Shown: in pieces, positions 34,482 to 42,569 of the stretch
How positions within the stretch are numbered: the first letter of the stretch is position 1
How the letters are laid out: every line of letters starts with the position of its first letter
Source: Nonomuraea sp. SYSU D8015
GTDB taxonomy: Bacteria; Actinomycetota; Actinomycetes; Streptosporangiales; Streptosporangiaceae
Length of the DNA stretch: 64,000 nt
Direction: 5' to 3'
NCBI RefSeq assembly: GCF_008065375.1
Contig: NZ_VJYI01000011.1
Span: forward strand, 62,001-126,000
Translations under genes and position numbers: made by a program
The notes under the pieces: model-generated
The model's database searches: none
The model's input: only the letters and a program-made list of their open reading frames with translations
Told to the model about the DNA's origin: nothing

Positions 34482-34643
34482 CTGGTCATGCGGTTCGAGG
34501 CTTACCTCGACATTAACGGCGTGCTCCTAACGACGGCAGCGGGCAGGGAGATCGGAGGAGCAGCTCGTGAATGATCGAGCCGAGTCCGCGGGTCGCCCGA
34601 TCGCCTCCGTCCCTAATGAGCGCACCGGAGACGGCGGGATACG

Positions 34644-35255
34644 TCACGGACGCATCGGTGAATCAGGCAGGGCTCGAAGCTCCTGAGCACCCGGCGCGAC
34701 GCGCGGCTTCGCAGCAGCCACGATCGTCGCCGCGAGAGCCATTCGATGGTCCTTCGCCCAGGGCGGCCCCAACGTCACCCGAGGGCCGTACAGGACCTCG
34801 CCGGTCCGCTCAGCCAGGATTCCGGCCGCTTGGTTCTCCACGTCCTTGGCGTCATAGACGTGGACAATCCAGCCACGTGCGTGTGCGACCTCGGCCAAGA
34901 TCTGGCGGTACATGACGGAGTCCGCTTGGGATTCGTACGGTGCACGTCGTTGGACGGCGATGTCTTCGGGGAAATCGAGCGGCCAGGCTCGCAGCGAAAC
35001 TGAGATGATCGGTTCGCGCAGTGCGGATGCGAGTGCGTCCAGTGAAGCTGCCGTCGCCCGGGCTGCCGACGCCCGCACTCGGGCTACCAGCTCCGAGGTC
35101 GCGGCATCGCTGAGCGGTTTGCCTTCGTGGTGGATGGGCGCCGTCGGCATGCCGGGCTCGATCAGTTCGATCCGCCGGCGGTCCACTACCTGGTAGTCGG
35201 CCGATGCGGTGACTGCCACGGCCCAACCGAGATGATGGGCTATCCCCACACGCAT
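34644..35255 (-). CDS. Conserved actinobacterial hypothetical protein
   Basis: 203 residues, soluble, no signal or membrane segment. It reads VGIAHHLGWAVAVTASADYQVVDRRRIELIE...APIHHEGKPL and ends WAKDHRMALAATIVAAA. I recall proteins of this type as hypothetical in many actinomycetes, with no assigned activity. Conserved-looking His/Asp/Arg clusters (HH, HHEGK, KDHR) hint at an enzyme, possibly nucleotide or phosphate chemistry, but this is speculation. ATG 35255 or GTG 35249; no clear ribosome site. Confidence 0.7.
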   Translation of the reverse strand: MRVGIAHHLGWAVAVTASADYQVVDRRRIELIEPGMPTAPIHHEGKPLSDAATSELVARVRASAARATAASLDALASALREPIISVSLRAWPLDFPEDIAVQRRAPYESQADSVMYRQILAEVAHARGWIVHVYDAKDVENQAAGILAERTGEVLYGPRVTLGPPWAKDHRMALAATIVAAAKPRVAPGAQELRALPDSPMRP

Positions 35256-35299
35256 GGCTTCGAGTATGCCCTCATCCGCACCGGCCGGCCCGCGAACCC

Positions 35300-35477
35300 C
35301 GGCGCGTCGTCGAAGGGCAGCCACCGGTCTGCCGGCACCTTCTCCGCGACCACTCGGCAGAAGTACACGTATGCCATCCACCAGCACCTGATCCCGGAGT
35401 TCGGCGCTCCCCGGGTGGTCGACATCCTGCCTGTGCACGTGCGTCACTGGCACGGCTGGCGCATCTCGAGGATCTGA
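35300..35477 (+). pseudogene. Tyrosine integrase N-terminal (core-binding) fragment
   Basis: The frame reads TRQKYTYAIHQHLIPEFGAPRVVDILPVHVRHW, the SAM-like core-binding domain of phage and ICE integrases. It stops at TGA 35475-35477 with no catalytic domain. It overlaps the start region of the divergent hypothetical gene. Confidence 0.65.
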
Positions 35478-35559
35478 CGCACCATCACGCGTGCCGGCAT
35501 GCGGTCAACCGGACGCTGCTTGCGCCGGTTCTGTGCACTTTGACCGATTGTGATGTGAC

Positions 35560-35991
35560 GTGCCTTCGCCGCTCGCACTGCCTGGCGAATTCGCCGTCCC
35601 GGAGAGGTGGGACCTCACAGAGGGGTTCGAACCGGGCGTCGTGGGGTTCGAAAGCAACCTGCTGGGTCCCGCGGGGGAGGAAGTCATGCTCAGCGTGGCC
35701 GACAAGAGCACAGGATCGAAGGTCCGGGTCACGAAGACCGTTGACGTGAGCAAGGACACCAAGCAGCAGTGGAAGCGCGAGGTGCACCCGGGCCGGGGCA
35801 TCACCTACACCAATGTCTTCAGCGACATGCGCCTCACCTATCGCCCTCAGGGCGGCTTCGACTTCGAGCAGTGGCCCATCGGCATCTTCAACGAGGGTCA
35901 GTCTTCGAGGAGAAGCCCATCGCCTGCCAGGAGCGGACGCCGCAGTGAGCCGGTCGGCCACGGTCAGAATCAGCGTCGCCGAGTGCCGTGA
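35560..35991 (+). pseudogene. Unrecognised coding remnant
   Basis: Residues about 9-115 (FAVPERWDLTEGFEPGVVGFE..., SVADKSTGSKVRVTKTVDVSKDT, GITYTNVFSDMRLTYRPQGGFDFEQWPIGIFNEG) look like genuine soluble protein. The last 25 residues turn Arg/Ser-rich as if out of frame. GTG start without a ribosome site. Probably a broken accessory gene; no family recognised. Confidence 0.4.
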
Positions 35992-36286
35992 CCATACCGC
36001 TGTGACGAGCTGGACGAACCCAAGCGCCCGGGTGGGGCCCCCGGTTCACCCTTCCGGCGAGCTCTGCCGACGGTCGCGACAACCGGAACGAGGAGCAGGC
36101 GGAGGCGGCTCGTCCTGGGCTGATCGTGGTCATGGACCGTCGTGGCGCATGCGGGCGGTTGCGCCGGCGGGCCGTACCGCGCCGGAGGCGAGGGCCAGCA
36201 AAGCTTTGTGATGGCTGATCCCTCATTGTGTGATGAAACGATGACGACGCGGTTGATCACCGGATTCGTCTGATTGCCTACGGATC
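35992..36286. other. Intergenic, promoter of the envelope operon
   Basis: 295 bp. The last 100 bp before 36287 are noticeably less GC-rich (TTGTGTGATGAAACGATGACGACG). No clear terminator or gene; the promoter of the SGNH-acyltransferase-two-component operon should be here. Confidence 0.4.
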
Positions 36287-37123
36287 ATGCAGCCGACGAA
36301 CCCCTCTCCTGACTCCCTGTTCCCCCAAGGATCCACGGGCCGCCGTCGTGCCCGGGTGATGGCGGCCGTGGCCGTCGCGGCCGGGGCCACGCTGGCGGCC
36401 TGCGGCGCATTCACCGCAGCCCCCGGCGACGGACCTGCCGCGGCGGACGCGACGGCCCAGCACGCCGATCAGGCCGCGACCAGCGTCAGGGTGTTGTGGA
36501 TGGGCGACTCCATCGCGGGCGCCGAGGCCCCGGCCGTGGAGGCCGCGCTGAAGGCCAGCGGTGTGCAGTTCAAGAACGCCACCTCCGACGGCGGCGGCAA
36601 CATCGTCGCCGGTGATCATCCGGTGACGGCCGTGGCGGCCAAGGACACCTGGAAGAGGCTGAAGGAGGACCTCGCCTCCTTCCGGCCGACGGTGATCGCG
36701 TACCAGATCACCACCTACGACTGGGGCACGCCCCGCCAGCAGCTGGCGGCCTACCAGAAGCTCTCCCGGACGGCGAAGGACGCCGGTGCCCGGCTCGTCC
36801 TGGTGTCCGCCCCGCCGTTCAAGATCGACGAATTCTTCAAGCCTCACGAGGACGCGATCAAGAGCGCGCCCGCGATGGCCGCCAAGGTCGCTGACGTTCG
36901 CTACCTGGACGCCTCTGAGCTGTGGGGGGACGACTACGCCGCCGACAAGGCCCAGCGTGCCAAGGACGGGATCCACTCCTGTCAACAGGGGTCGGCGGCC
37001 TTCGCCACCTGGTTCGCCAGGCACCTCGGCAAGCTGGCCGGCTTCACTCCGGCCGCCCCCGGCACTTGGGCCACCGGGCCGTGGACCGGCGACGAGCGCT
37101 TCGTCAAACTCGGCTGCGGCTGA
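36287..37123 (+). CDS. Exported SGNH-hydrolase-like protein
   Basis: 278 residues. Basic N-terminus, hydrophobic segment and lipobox-like LAAC at about residue 38, so probably a lipoprotein or anchored protein. The SGNH block I motif is VLWMGDSIAGAEAPA (GDS nucleophile Ser), and the C-terminal DGIHSCQQG supplies the D-x-x-H pair. It overlaps the next gene's ATG by one base (TGATG). The neighbour is a membrane acyltransferase 3. SGNH domains are often fused or paired with that family to acylate or deacylate surface polysaccharides, so this pair probably modifies an envelope glycan. Confidence 0.85.
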   Translation: MQPTNPSPDSLFPQGSTGRRRARVMAAVAVAAGATLAACGAFTAAPGDGPAAADATAQHADQAATSVRVLWMGDSIAGAEAPAVEAALKASGVQFKNATSDGGGNIVAGDHPVTAVAAKDTWKRLKEDLASFRPTVIAYQITTYDWGTPRQQLAAYQKLSRTAKDAGARLVLVSAPPFKIDEFFKPHEDAIKSAPAMAAKVADVRYLDASELWGDDYAADKAQRAKDGIHSCQQGSAAFATWFARHLGKLAGFTPAAPGTWATGPWTGDERFVKLGCG

Positions 37124-38313
37124 TGGCTCCAGCCTCCCGCCGAGCGCATATCGGCGCGCTCGACGGGCTGCGCGGGCTTGCCGTCGCCGCGGTCCTGCTG
37201 TTCCACGCCGGGCACATGCGCGGCGGGTTTCTGGGCGTCGACCTGTTCTTCGTCCTGTCCGGCTTTCTGATCACCGGTCTGCTGCTGGAGGAGCTCGCCG
37301 GGCGCGGCCGTATCGACCTGGTGGCCTTCTGGGGGCGCAGGGCCCGTAGGCTCCTTCCCGCGCTGGCCGTCATGGTCGCGGCAACGTTGCTGCTGGCCTG
37401 GGCGTTCGCCGGGCCGGACGTGCTGGGGTCCGCCCTGCGGGACGCGCCATGGGCCGCCGCCCAGAGCCTGAACTGGCATTTCATCGGCGAGCAGATCGGA
37501 TACTGGAACGCCTCCGGCACCCGTCTGTTCGCCCACCTGTGGAGCATCAGCGTGGAGTGGCAGTTCTACCTGGCCTGGCCCCTAGTGGTGGCGCTGGCCG
37601 GGAAGGGGCACGGCGGGCAGCGGCGGGTCGCGTTCGTCGCGGTCGCCGGCGCGTTCGTCTCGCTCCTGCTCATGATCAGGCTTGGGGCGGCCGTGGACAC
37701 CACCCGCGCCTACGAGGGTACCGACACCCGGGCCTGCTCCCTGCTCCTCGGCGCGGCCGCGGCCAGCGCGCCCGTGCGCCACGCCGTGGCCCGCCTGTCA
37801 CGCACGGCCGTGGACGTGATCTGCGTCCCGCTGCTGGGCGGGCTGCTCGCGTCATGGGCGCTGACCAGCGGGGAAACGTCCCCCGGCCTGTTCCAGGGCG
37901 GGATGTTCGCGCACGCCCTGGCCGGTGCCGCGCTGATCGCGCTGCTCGCCCACGCGCCGGACGGTCTGGCGGGCCGGGCAGTGGGCAGCGCCGTACCGCG
38001 CCGGCTGGGCGATCTGTCCTACAGCCTGTACCTGTGGCACTGGCCGGTCTATCTGCTGCTGCCACGGCCGGTGGCCGGGCTCACCGGCTGGGGCTGGACG
38101 GTCACCGCGATCGGCCTGTCGCTCCTGGCTGCGGTAGTGTCGAAGATCGCCGTCGAGGACCCGGTACGGCTGCGCGCCCGGTGGGCCACCGGACGCCGTG
38201 GATGGGTGGCCCTGGCCGTCGCGGGAGTGATGGCGGCGGGAGTGTGGGCGGCGATACCGCGGCCGCAGCCCGGTGCCGGGACGGTCGATGTGAGCAGGCT
38301 CGGCCGGCTCTAG
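37123..38313 (+). CDS. Membrane acyltransferase 3 (OafA/YrhL family)
   Basis: 396 residues, about ten membrane helices. The family signature is present: ALDGLRGLAVAAVLLFHAG (catalytic His), GGFLGVDLFFVLSGFLIT, the R-rich loop FWGRRARRLLPAL and LWSISVEWQFYLAWP; later SYSLYLWHWPVYLL. It would move acyl groups across the membrane onto a surface sugar or lipid. No C-terminal SGNH domain, which is supplied as the separate protein encoded just upstream. Confidence 0.92.
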   Translation: MAPASRRAHIGALDGLRGLAVAAVLLFHAGHMRGGFLGVDLFFVLSGFLITGLLLEELAGRGRIDLVAFWGRRARRLLPALAVMVAATLLLAWAFAGPDVLGSALRDAPWAAAQSLNWHFIGEQIGYWNASGTRLFAHLWSISVEWQFYLAWPLVVALAGKGHGGQRRVAFVAVAGAFVSLLLMIRLGAAVDTTRAYEGTDTRACSLLLGAAAASAPVRHAVARLSRTAVDVICVPLLGGLLASWALTSGETSPGLFQGGMFAHALAGAALIALLAHAPDGLAGRAVGSAVPRRLGDLSYSLYLWHWPVYLLLPRPVAGLTGWGWTVTAIGLSLLAAVVSKIAVEDPVRLRARWATGRRGWVALAVAGVMAAGVWAAIPRPQPGAGTVDVSRLGRL

Positions 38314-38357
38314 CCAGGTCACACTGGTGACATCGCGTCGAAGAGGAGGAACCACAC

Positions 38358-38882
38358 ATGCCGGGGATGCTGTGCCGCGTGGCGACCGTCCTGGTCGCGA
38401 CGGTGGCGCTGGCGGGCTGCGGGATCACCGACACCGATGCGCTGCCCGCCGGTCAGCCGGTCCAGGGCGGCCTGACCGAGAACAGCGACCAGCTACTGCG
38501 GGTGTACTTCGTCACGCAAGAGGGCACCTGGCCGGTCTCGCGGCCGGCCCCGGCCGGAAACCGGCTGCAACGGGCCATGAACGCGTTGCTCGCCGGCCCC
38601 ACGGCGGAGGAGCGGGCCCGAGGGCTGGTCACACAGCTTCCCTCGTCAACCCAGCCGGTCCGGGCCACGACGATCAGAGGCCGGGTGGAACTGCGTCTGC
38701 CCTGGCAGGTACGCAACCTGCAGCCGGTGGCGGTGAGCCAGCTCGTGTGCACGGCCGCCGCCGCGGACGTCGGCGACGACTCCGTCGTCGAGGTGGTCGA
38801 GCCCGCGATGGAGCGGCCCTGGCCGGTCAGATGCGACGAGAACGGGTCGGCCGTCCCAGCCGACCAAGGAGCCTCCTCATGA
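38358..38882 (+). CDS. GerMN-domain lipoprotein
   Basis: 174 residues. Signal peptide with lipobox LAGC (C21). The GerMN-type domain spans about 45-160: LLRVYFVTQEGTWPVSRPAP, LQRAMNALLAGPTAEERARGLVTQLP and VELRLPWQVRNLQPVAVSQLVCT. GerMN lipoproteins such as LpqB partner sensor kinases at the cell surface, and CseA holds the same position before cseB-cseC in Streptomyces. Here the stop overlaps the response regulator start (ATGA), supporting a role in tuning the kinase. ATG after AGAGGAGGAACC. Confidence 0.88.
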   Translation: MPGMLCRVATVLVATVALAGCGITDTDALPAGQPVQGGLTENSDQLLRVYFVTQEGTWPVSRPAPAGNRLQRAMNALLAGPTAEERARGLVTQLPSSTQPVRATTIRGRVELRLPWQVRNLQPVAVSQLVCTAAAADVGDDSVVEVVEPAMERPWPVRCDENGSAVPADQGASS

Positions 38883-39562
38883 CATGCGTGCTCGTGATAG
38901 AAGACGATCCGGCCGTGCGCTGGGGAGTGAGCGTCGGCCTCCGCCACAGGGGTCACGAAACCATACTGGTCGCGACCGGTGAAGACGGTCTGGCCGAACT
39001 CGTCGCGGGCGCCCCCGAGGTCGTGCTGCTCGACCTGATGCTGCCCGGCATGAGCGGCCTGGAGACCTGCCGCCGAATCCGCGCCTTCAGCCAAGTGCCC
39101 ATCGTGATCCTGTCCGCGCGCGACGATGACGTGGACATCGTGGTCGGTCTGGAGGCCGGCGCCGACGACTACGTGATCAAGCCTGCCAGCAGCGAGGTCA
39201 TCGAGGCACGCATGCGTGCGGTGCTGCGCCGTACCACGCCGCCCGCCTCCTCCGGCCAGACACACACCACCCACGGCGACTTGCTCATCGACCGGGTCGC
39301 CCTGCGCGCGCTCAAGCACGGCACGCAACTTGCGCTGGCGCCGACGGAGCTGAAGCTGCTGCTGTTCCTGTCGGCCGCGCCCGAACAGACCTTCAGCCGC
39401 CAGCAACTCCTGGAACAGGTGTGGGAGCACAGCTTCCACGGCGACTACCGGCTGGTCGACGCGTGCGTGATGCGGCTGCGGGCCAAAATCGAGGACGACC
39501 CCCGCAACCCCCGCTACATCCAAACCGTGCGCGGCTTCGGCTACCGCTTCGGGCCGCTGTGA
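38879..39562 (+). CDS. OmpR/PhoB-family response regulator (CseB/AfsQ1-like)
   Basis: 227 residues. Receiver: VIEDDPAVRWGVS, D52 in VVLLDLMLPG, S in ILSARDDDVD, K in VIKPAS. The usual KPF is KPA here. The winged helix at about 130-227 has LALAPTELKLLLFLSAAPEQTFSRQQLLEQVW and RLVDACVMRLRAKIEDD...VRGFGYRF. ATG overlaps the lipoprotein stop; the end overlaps the kinase GTG (GTGA). Likely regulates its own operon or envelope genes. Confidence 0.93.
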   Translation: MTCVLVIEDDPAVRWGVSVGLRHRGHETILVATGEDGLAELVAGAPEVVLLDLMLPGMSGLETCRRIRAFSQVPIVILSARDDDVDIVVGLEAGADDYVIKPASSEVIEARMRAVLRRTTPPASSGQTHTTHGDLLIDRVALRALKHGTQLALAPTELKLLLFLSAAPEQTFSRQQLLEQVWEHSFHGDYRLVDACVMRLRAKIEDDPRNPRYIQTVRGFGYRFGPL

Positions 39563-40992
39563 TCCACCTATCCCTCGCTCGCGGCCTGCGAGCTCAGCTG
39601 GTCCTGGTGTTCCTCCTGGTCTCCGTGCTCAGTGCGCTGATCGCCGCCACCATCACCTTCCGTCAGGGCCGCACCGCGATCGTGGAGCGCGCCCAGGCCG
39701 ACGCCCTGCAGGATCTGCGCGCCCACCTCGCCTCCCGGACGCCTGACCTGCCCGCCGACCCCACCGAGACGGACCTGCGTACGCTGGCGCTGCAACTGGA
39801 CCGCGCGGCAGGCATCCGCGGCTGGCGCACCGCCCTGTCCTATCGCGGCGGCCCGCTCATCGCCACCGGAGCGCAGCCGCCACTGCCCGCGCAGTTGCGC
39901 ACTCAAGCGGCCACCTCGACCACCGCACTGGCCCAGCGCTTCCATCGCGGCCAGGCGCCCTGGCTGGCCGTGGCCCTCCCGGTCACCGCCGCCGCCCGCC
40001 CACACGGCCCCCCGCCCCTCGTCGTGTACGCCTCCTTCTCCCTGGCCTCCCAGCAGCAGGATGTGGACACCCTGGCGGCCGCCGCCCGCGCCGGAGTCCT
40101 GCCCGTCGCCCTGGTCGCCATCGTTCCCGCGCTGCTGGCCGCGCGCAGACTGCTGCGACCGGTACGGCGTCTGCGGACGGCCGCCGAGCGGATGGCGGGC
40201 GGCAGTCTCGACACCCGCGTACACGTCACCGGCAACGACGAACTCGCCGACCTCGGCCGTACTTTCAACACCATGGCGGCCACGCTCCAGTCCGACGCGG
40301 CCGCGCTGCGCGACATGGAAGCGCGGGCACGCCGGTTCGCCGCCGACGTCTCCCACGAGTTGCGCACCCCGCTGGCGGCCATGTCCGCCGTGACCGAGGT
40401 CCTCGATGCGGACGCCGCCTCCGGCCGCCTCGCGCCACTCACCGCCGAGGCGCTGCGACTCGTCTCCGACGAGACACGTAAGCTCAGCCGCCTGGTAGAG
40501 GACCTCATCGAGGTGTCCCGCTTCGACGCCGGCGTCGCCGTGCTGAGCCTTGACGAAGTCGACGTGGGAGAGCTCATCGGCAAGACGCTGGCGCTGCGGC
40601 ACTGGCGCGACCGGGTCCGCACCGACGTTCCCCCTGGGCTGCGCGCCCGGCTCGACCCGCGCCGCGTCGATGTCATCCTCGCCAACCTCGTCGGCAACGC
40701 GCTGCGGCACGGCGGCACGGCGGTATCGGTGCTCGTCCAGGTTCGGGCCGATACCGAGCAAATCGCCGTCACCGTCTCCGACGACGGGCCCGGCATCCCC
40801 GCCGACCTGCTGCCCCACGTCTTCGACCGCTTCACCAAAGGTGACGCCGCCCGTACCCGTACCGACGGCAGCGGCCTGGGCCTGGCCATCGCCACCGAGA
40901 ACGCGCGCCTGCACGGCGGCACTCTCACCGCGACCAACGCCCCCCGAGGCGGAACCATCCTGACGCTCACGCTGCCGCGGAATCCACCATGA
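39559..40992 (+). CDS. Sensor histidine kinase (CseC/AfsQ2-like)
   Basis: 477 residues. TM1 at about 12-35, an extracytoplasmic domain of about 140 residues, TM2 at about 178-198, HAMP (RRLLRPVRRLRTAAERMAGGSLDTRV), H-box DVSHELRTPLAAMSAV with H266, N-box ANLVGNALRHGG, DDGPGIP, F-box FDRFTKGD and G2 box GSGLGLAIATEN. Complete kinase. GTG start overlaps the regulator stop. The lipoprotein encoded two genes upstream is the likely external partner. Confidence 0.93.
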   Translation: MIHLSLARGLRAQLVLVFLLVSVLSALIAATITFRQGRTAIVERAQADALQDLRAHLASRTPDLPADPTETDLRTLALQLDRAAGIRGWRTALSYRGGPLIATGAQPPLPAQLRTQAATSTTALAQRFHRGQAPWLAVALPVTAAARPHGPPPLVVYASFSLASQQQDVDTLAAAARAGVLPVALVAIVPALLAARRLLRPVRRLRTAAERMAGGSLDTRVHVTGNDELADLGRTFNTMAATLQSDAAALRDMEARARRFAADVSHELRTPLAAMSAVTEVLDADAASGRLAPLTAEALRLVSDETRKLSRLVEDLIEVSRFDAGVAVLSLDEVDVGELIGKTLALRHWRDRVRTDVPPGLRARLDPRRVDVILANLVGNALRHGGTAVSVLVQVRADTEQIAVTVSDDGPGIPADLLPHVFDRFTKGDAARTRTDGSGLGLAIATENARLHGGTLTATNAPRGGTILTLTLPRNPP

Positions 40993-41132
40993 GGAACGCC
41001 CGTCACGCGCGGCACCAGATAAACGGGCAGGCCGGACCCGCGGGGCGGGCCGCCGCCCTGGCCGGAGGCGGCACCGCCTGCACCGAGGTCGGGGCGTTCA
41101 CCCACGATCAGAGCGTGTCGGCCTTCGCCTGA
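40989..41132 (+). CDS. Small hypothetical peptide (47 aa) coupled to the kinase gene
   Basis: ATG overlaps the kinase stop (ATGA). The product MRNARHARHQINGQAGPAGR... has an Ala/Gly-rich middle and one Cys (AGGGTACTEVG), vaguely like the start of a lipoprotein signal without a hydrophobic core. Could be a decayed gene or a coupled small protein. Confidence 0.35.
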   Translation: MRNARHARHQINGQAGPAGRAAALAGGGTACTEVGAFTHDQSVSAFA

Positions 41133-41190
41133 CGAGTGCGTCCCCACCGCAAGAGCAGCCGGGCCGCGTCCGCCGTGACATCGTGGTGCC

Positions 41191-41763
41191 ATGACCATCG
41201 AAGTTCGCCCGGCTTCGGTTTTCGAGGATGTCCGTGCCCTGCTCGGCCCGAAGACACCTGGGGCCAACGTCTGCTGGTGCCTGAGCTACCGGATCCCGTC
41301 CAAGCTCAACAACGAGCTTCGCGGGCCCGCCCGCGGTGAATACGTCGCCGAGCTGTGCCGTGCCGATCCCCCTCCGGGGGTGCTCGCCTACGACGGCGAC
41401 GAGCCGGTCGGCTGGGCCGCTGTGGCACCGCGCTCTGAAACCTCCTTCGCGCGCAACCGTAAGATCCCGAACGTCGACGACCAGCCGGTCTGGTCGCTGT
41501 GGTGCATCCGCGTACGCCCCGGTCACCGGAGGAGGGGGATCTCACATGCCCTCATCGCCGGCGCGGTCGAGTTCGCCCGCGCCCACAGCGCGCCGGCGAT
41601 CGAGGCGTACCCCCTCGACAACGGCGACGCCAGGGTCGACATGACGATGGCGTACGCGGGGATCCGGAAGAACTTCGAGCGCGCCGGGTTCGCCCACGTT
41701 GCCGACACCACCTCGGTGCTGGCCGGTCATCCCCGGGTCCTGATGCGGCTCGACCTGCGCTGA
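41191..41763 (+). CDS. GNAT-family N-acetyltransferase
   Basis: 190 residues. Motif A is VWSLWCIRVRPGHRRRGISHALIAGAVEFARAHSAPAIEAYPLD, with the acetyl-CoA loop R-R-R-G-I-S. The N-terminal TIEVRPASVFEDVRALLG and CWCLSYRIP match a group of small-molecule or unknown-substrate acetyltransferases widespread in actinomycetes. ATG 41191 without a clear ribosome site. Confidence 0.87.
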   Translation: MTIEVRPASVFEDVRALLGPKTPGANVCWCLSYRIPSKLNNELRGPARGEYVAELCRADPPPGVLAYDGDEPVGWAAVAPRSETSFARNRKIPNVDDQPVWSLWCIRVRPGHRRRGISHALIAGAVEFARAHSAPAIEAYPLDNGDARVDMTMAYAGIRKNFERAGFAHVADTTSVLAGHPRVLMRLDLR

Positions 41764-41938
41764 CAGATCAGCCCTCGACACTGGCGGCCGGCGCAACGAG
41801 GCAGCCATCGATCTTGAGTGACAACGCTCACGGCGAGCTGCATGACGAGCTGGAGCTGCTCGTGCGGGCGGGAGGTCGCGTGGCAAGGCGCCCCAGGCAC
41901 TTCGGCGAGCGCGTAGCCGTTCCAGAGGCATTGCAGAA
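41764..41938. other. Intergenic with a weak coding-like frame
   Basis: A plus frame from 41815 (SDNAHGELHDELELLVRAGGRVARRP) looks partly protein-like but has no start signal and runs into the operator region. Nothing else recognised. Confidence 0.35.
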
Positions 41939-41989
41939 TCGGACCGCGGTCCGATATTGTCTCGGCAGAGACAACCGGACTATGGTCCG
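41939..41989 (+). promoter_or_regulatory. Duplicated CGGAC-N4-GTCCG operator and promoter of the rhodanese gene
   Basis: Two inverted repeats with the same arms and spacing, at 41940-41953 (within a perfect 16-bp palindrome 41939-41954) and 41976-41989, 36 bp apart. TTGTCT (41957-41962) and TATGGT (41981-41986, 18-bp spacing) form a plausible promoter whose -10 lies inside the second repeat. Suggests repression by a dimeric regulator, perhaps a thiol-responsive one, encoded elsewhere. Confidence 0.6.
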
Positions 41990-42009
41990 ATTAGTTTGGA
42001 GGTAGCGAC

Positions 42010-42336
42010 GTGACCGCACTTATCACTCGTGACGAACTGAAGGCGGCGATCGACGCCGGGACCGTGACCGTCGTCGACACACTCGGCGGCGAGTACTACG
42101 CCAAGCAGCATTTGCCCGGCGCCCTGCCCCTGACTCCAGCCGAGACGAACACCCGGGCCTCGGCTGTACTACCTGACCGCGACGCCGCGATCGTCACGTA
42201 CTGCTCCAACCCAGCATGCGCCAACAGCGGCCAGGTCGCCGACCGGCTCACCGCCCTCGGCTACACCAACGTCCGCAAATACCGCGAAGGCATCGAGGAT
42301 TGGGCGGCCGCGGGCCTGCCCACCGAATCCGTCTGA
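42010..42336 (+). CDS. Rhodanese-like sulfurtransferase
   Basis: 108 residues, a single rhodanese domain: VVDTLGGEYYAKQHLPGALPL, active-site loop TYCSNPACANS (C65 the persulfide Cys, C70 a second Cys in the loop) and GYTNVRKYREGIEDWAAAGLP. It transfers sulfane sulfur between thiols; the CSNPAC loop type is seen in rhodaneses tied to redox or persulfide stress. GTG start after GGAGGTAGCGAC. Monocistronic with a tightly controlled-looking promoter. Confidence 0.9.
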   Translation: MTALITRDELKAAIDAGTVTVVDTLGGEYYAKQHLPGALPLTPAETNTRASAVLPDRDAAIVTYCSNPACANSGQVADRLTALGYTNVRKYREGIEDWAAAGLPTESV

Positions 42337-42569
42337 ACAGCGCGGCAACCGGCCGAGCAGCACGGCCGCCTGGCGCAGTCCGTCGAAGACGGCACGCAGG
42401 GGGCGGTCGGCGCCTCCAGCGTGGCGAAGGGCAGGCTGAAAACCTGGTTGAACCAGGCTGCGGCCGGTGCCGCTCGGGAGGGCCCGAGCGGTCCGCAGCC
42501 GGCTGAGCCCGGCCGCGGCCGAGGCCCCGCCGACCGGCTGAGGTGCTGCCGGGCCGGCGGGGGGGTGTG
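42337..42569. other. Intergenic between convergent genes
   Basis: 233 bp between the rhodanese and the carboxypeptidase stops. Contains frames on the minus strand reminiscent of a transporter fragment (NQVFSLPFATLEAPTAP) but too short to assign. GC-rich dyads could terminate both transcripts. Confidence 0.35.
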
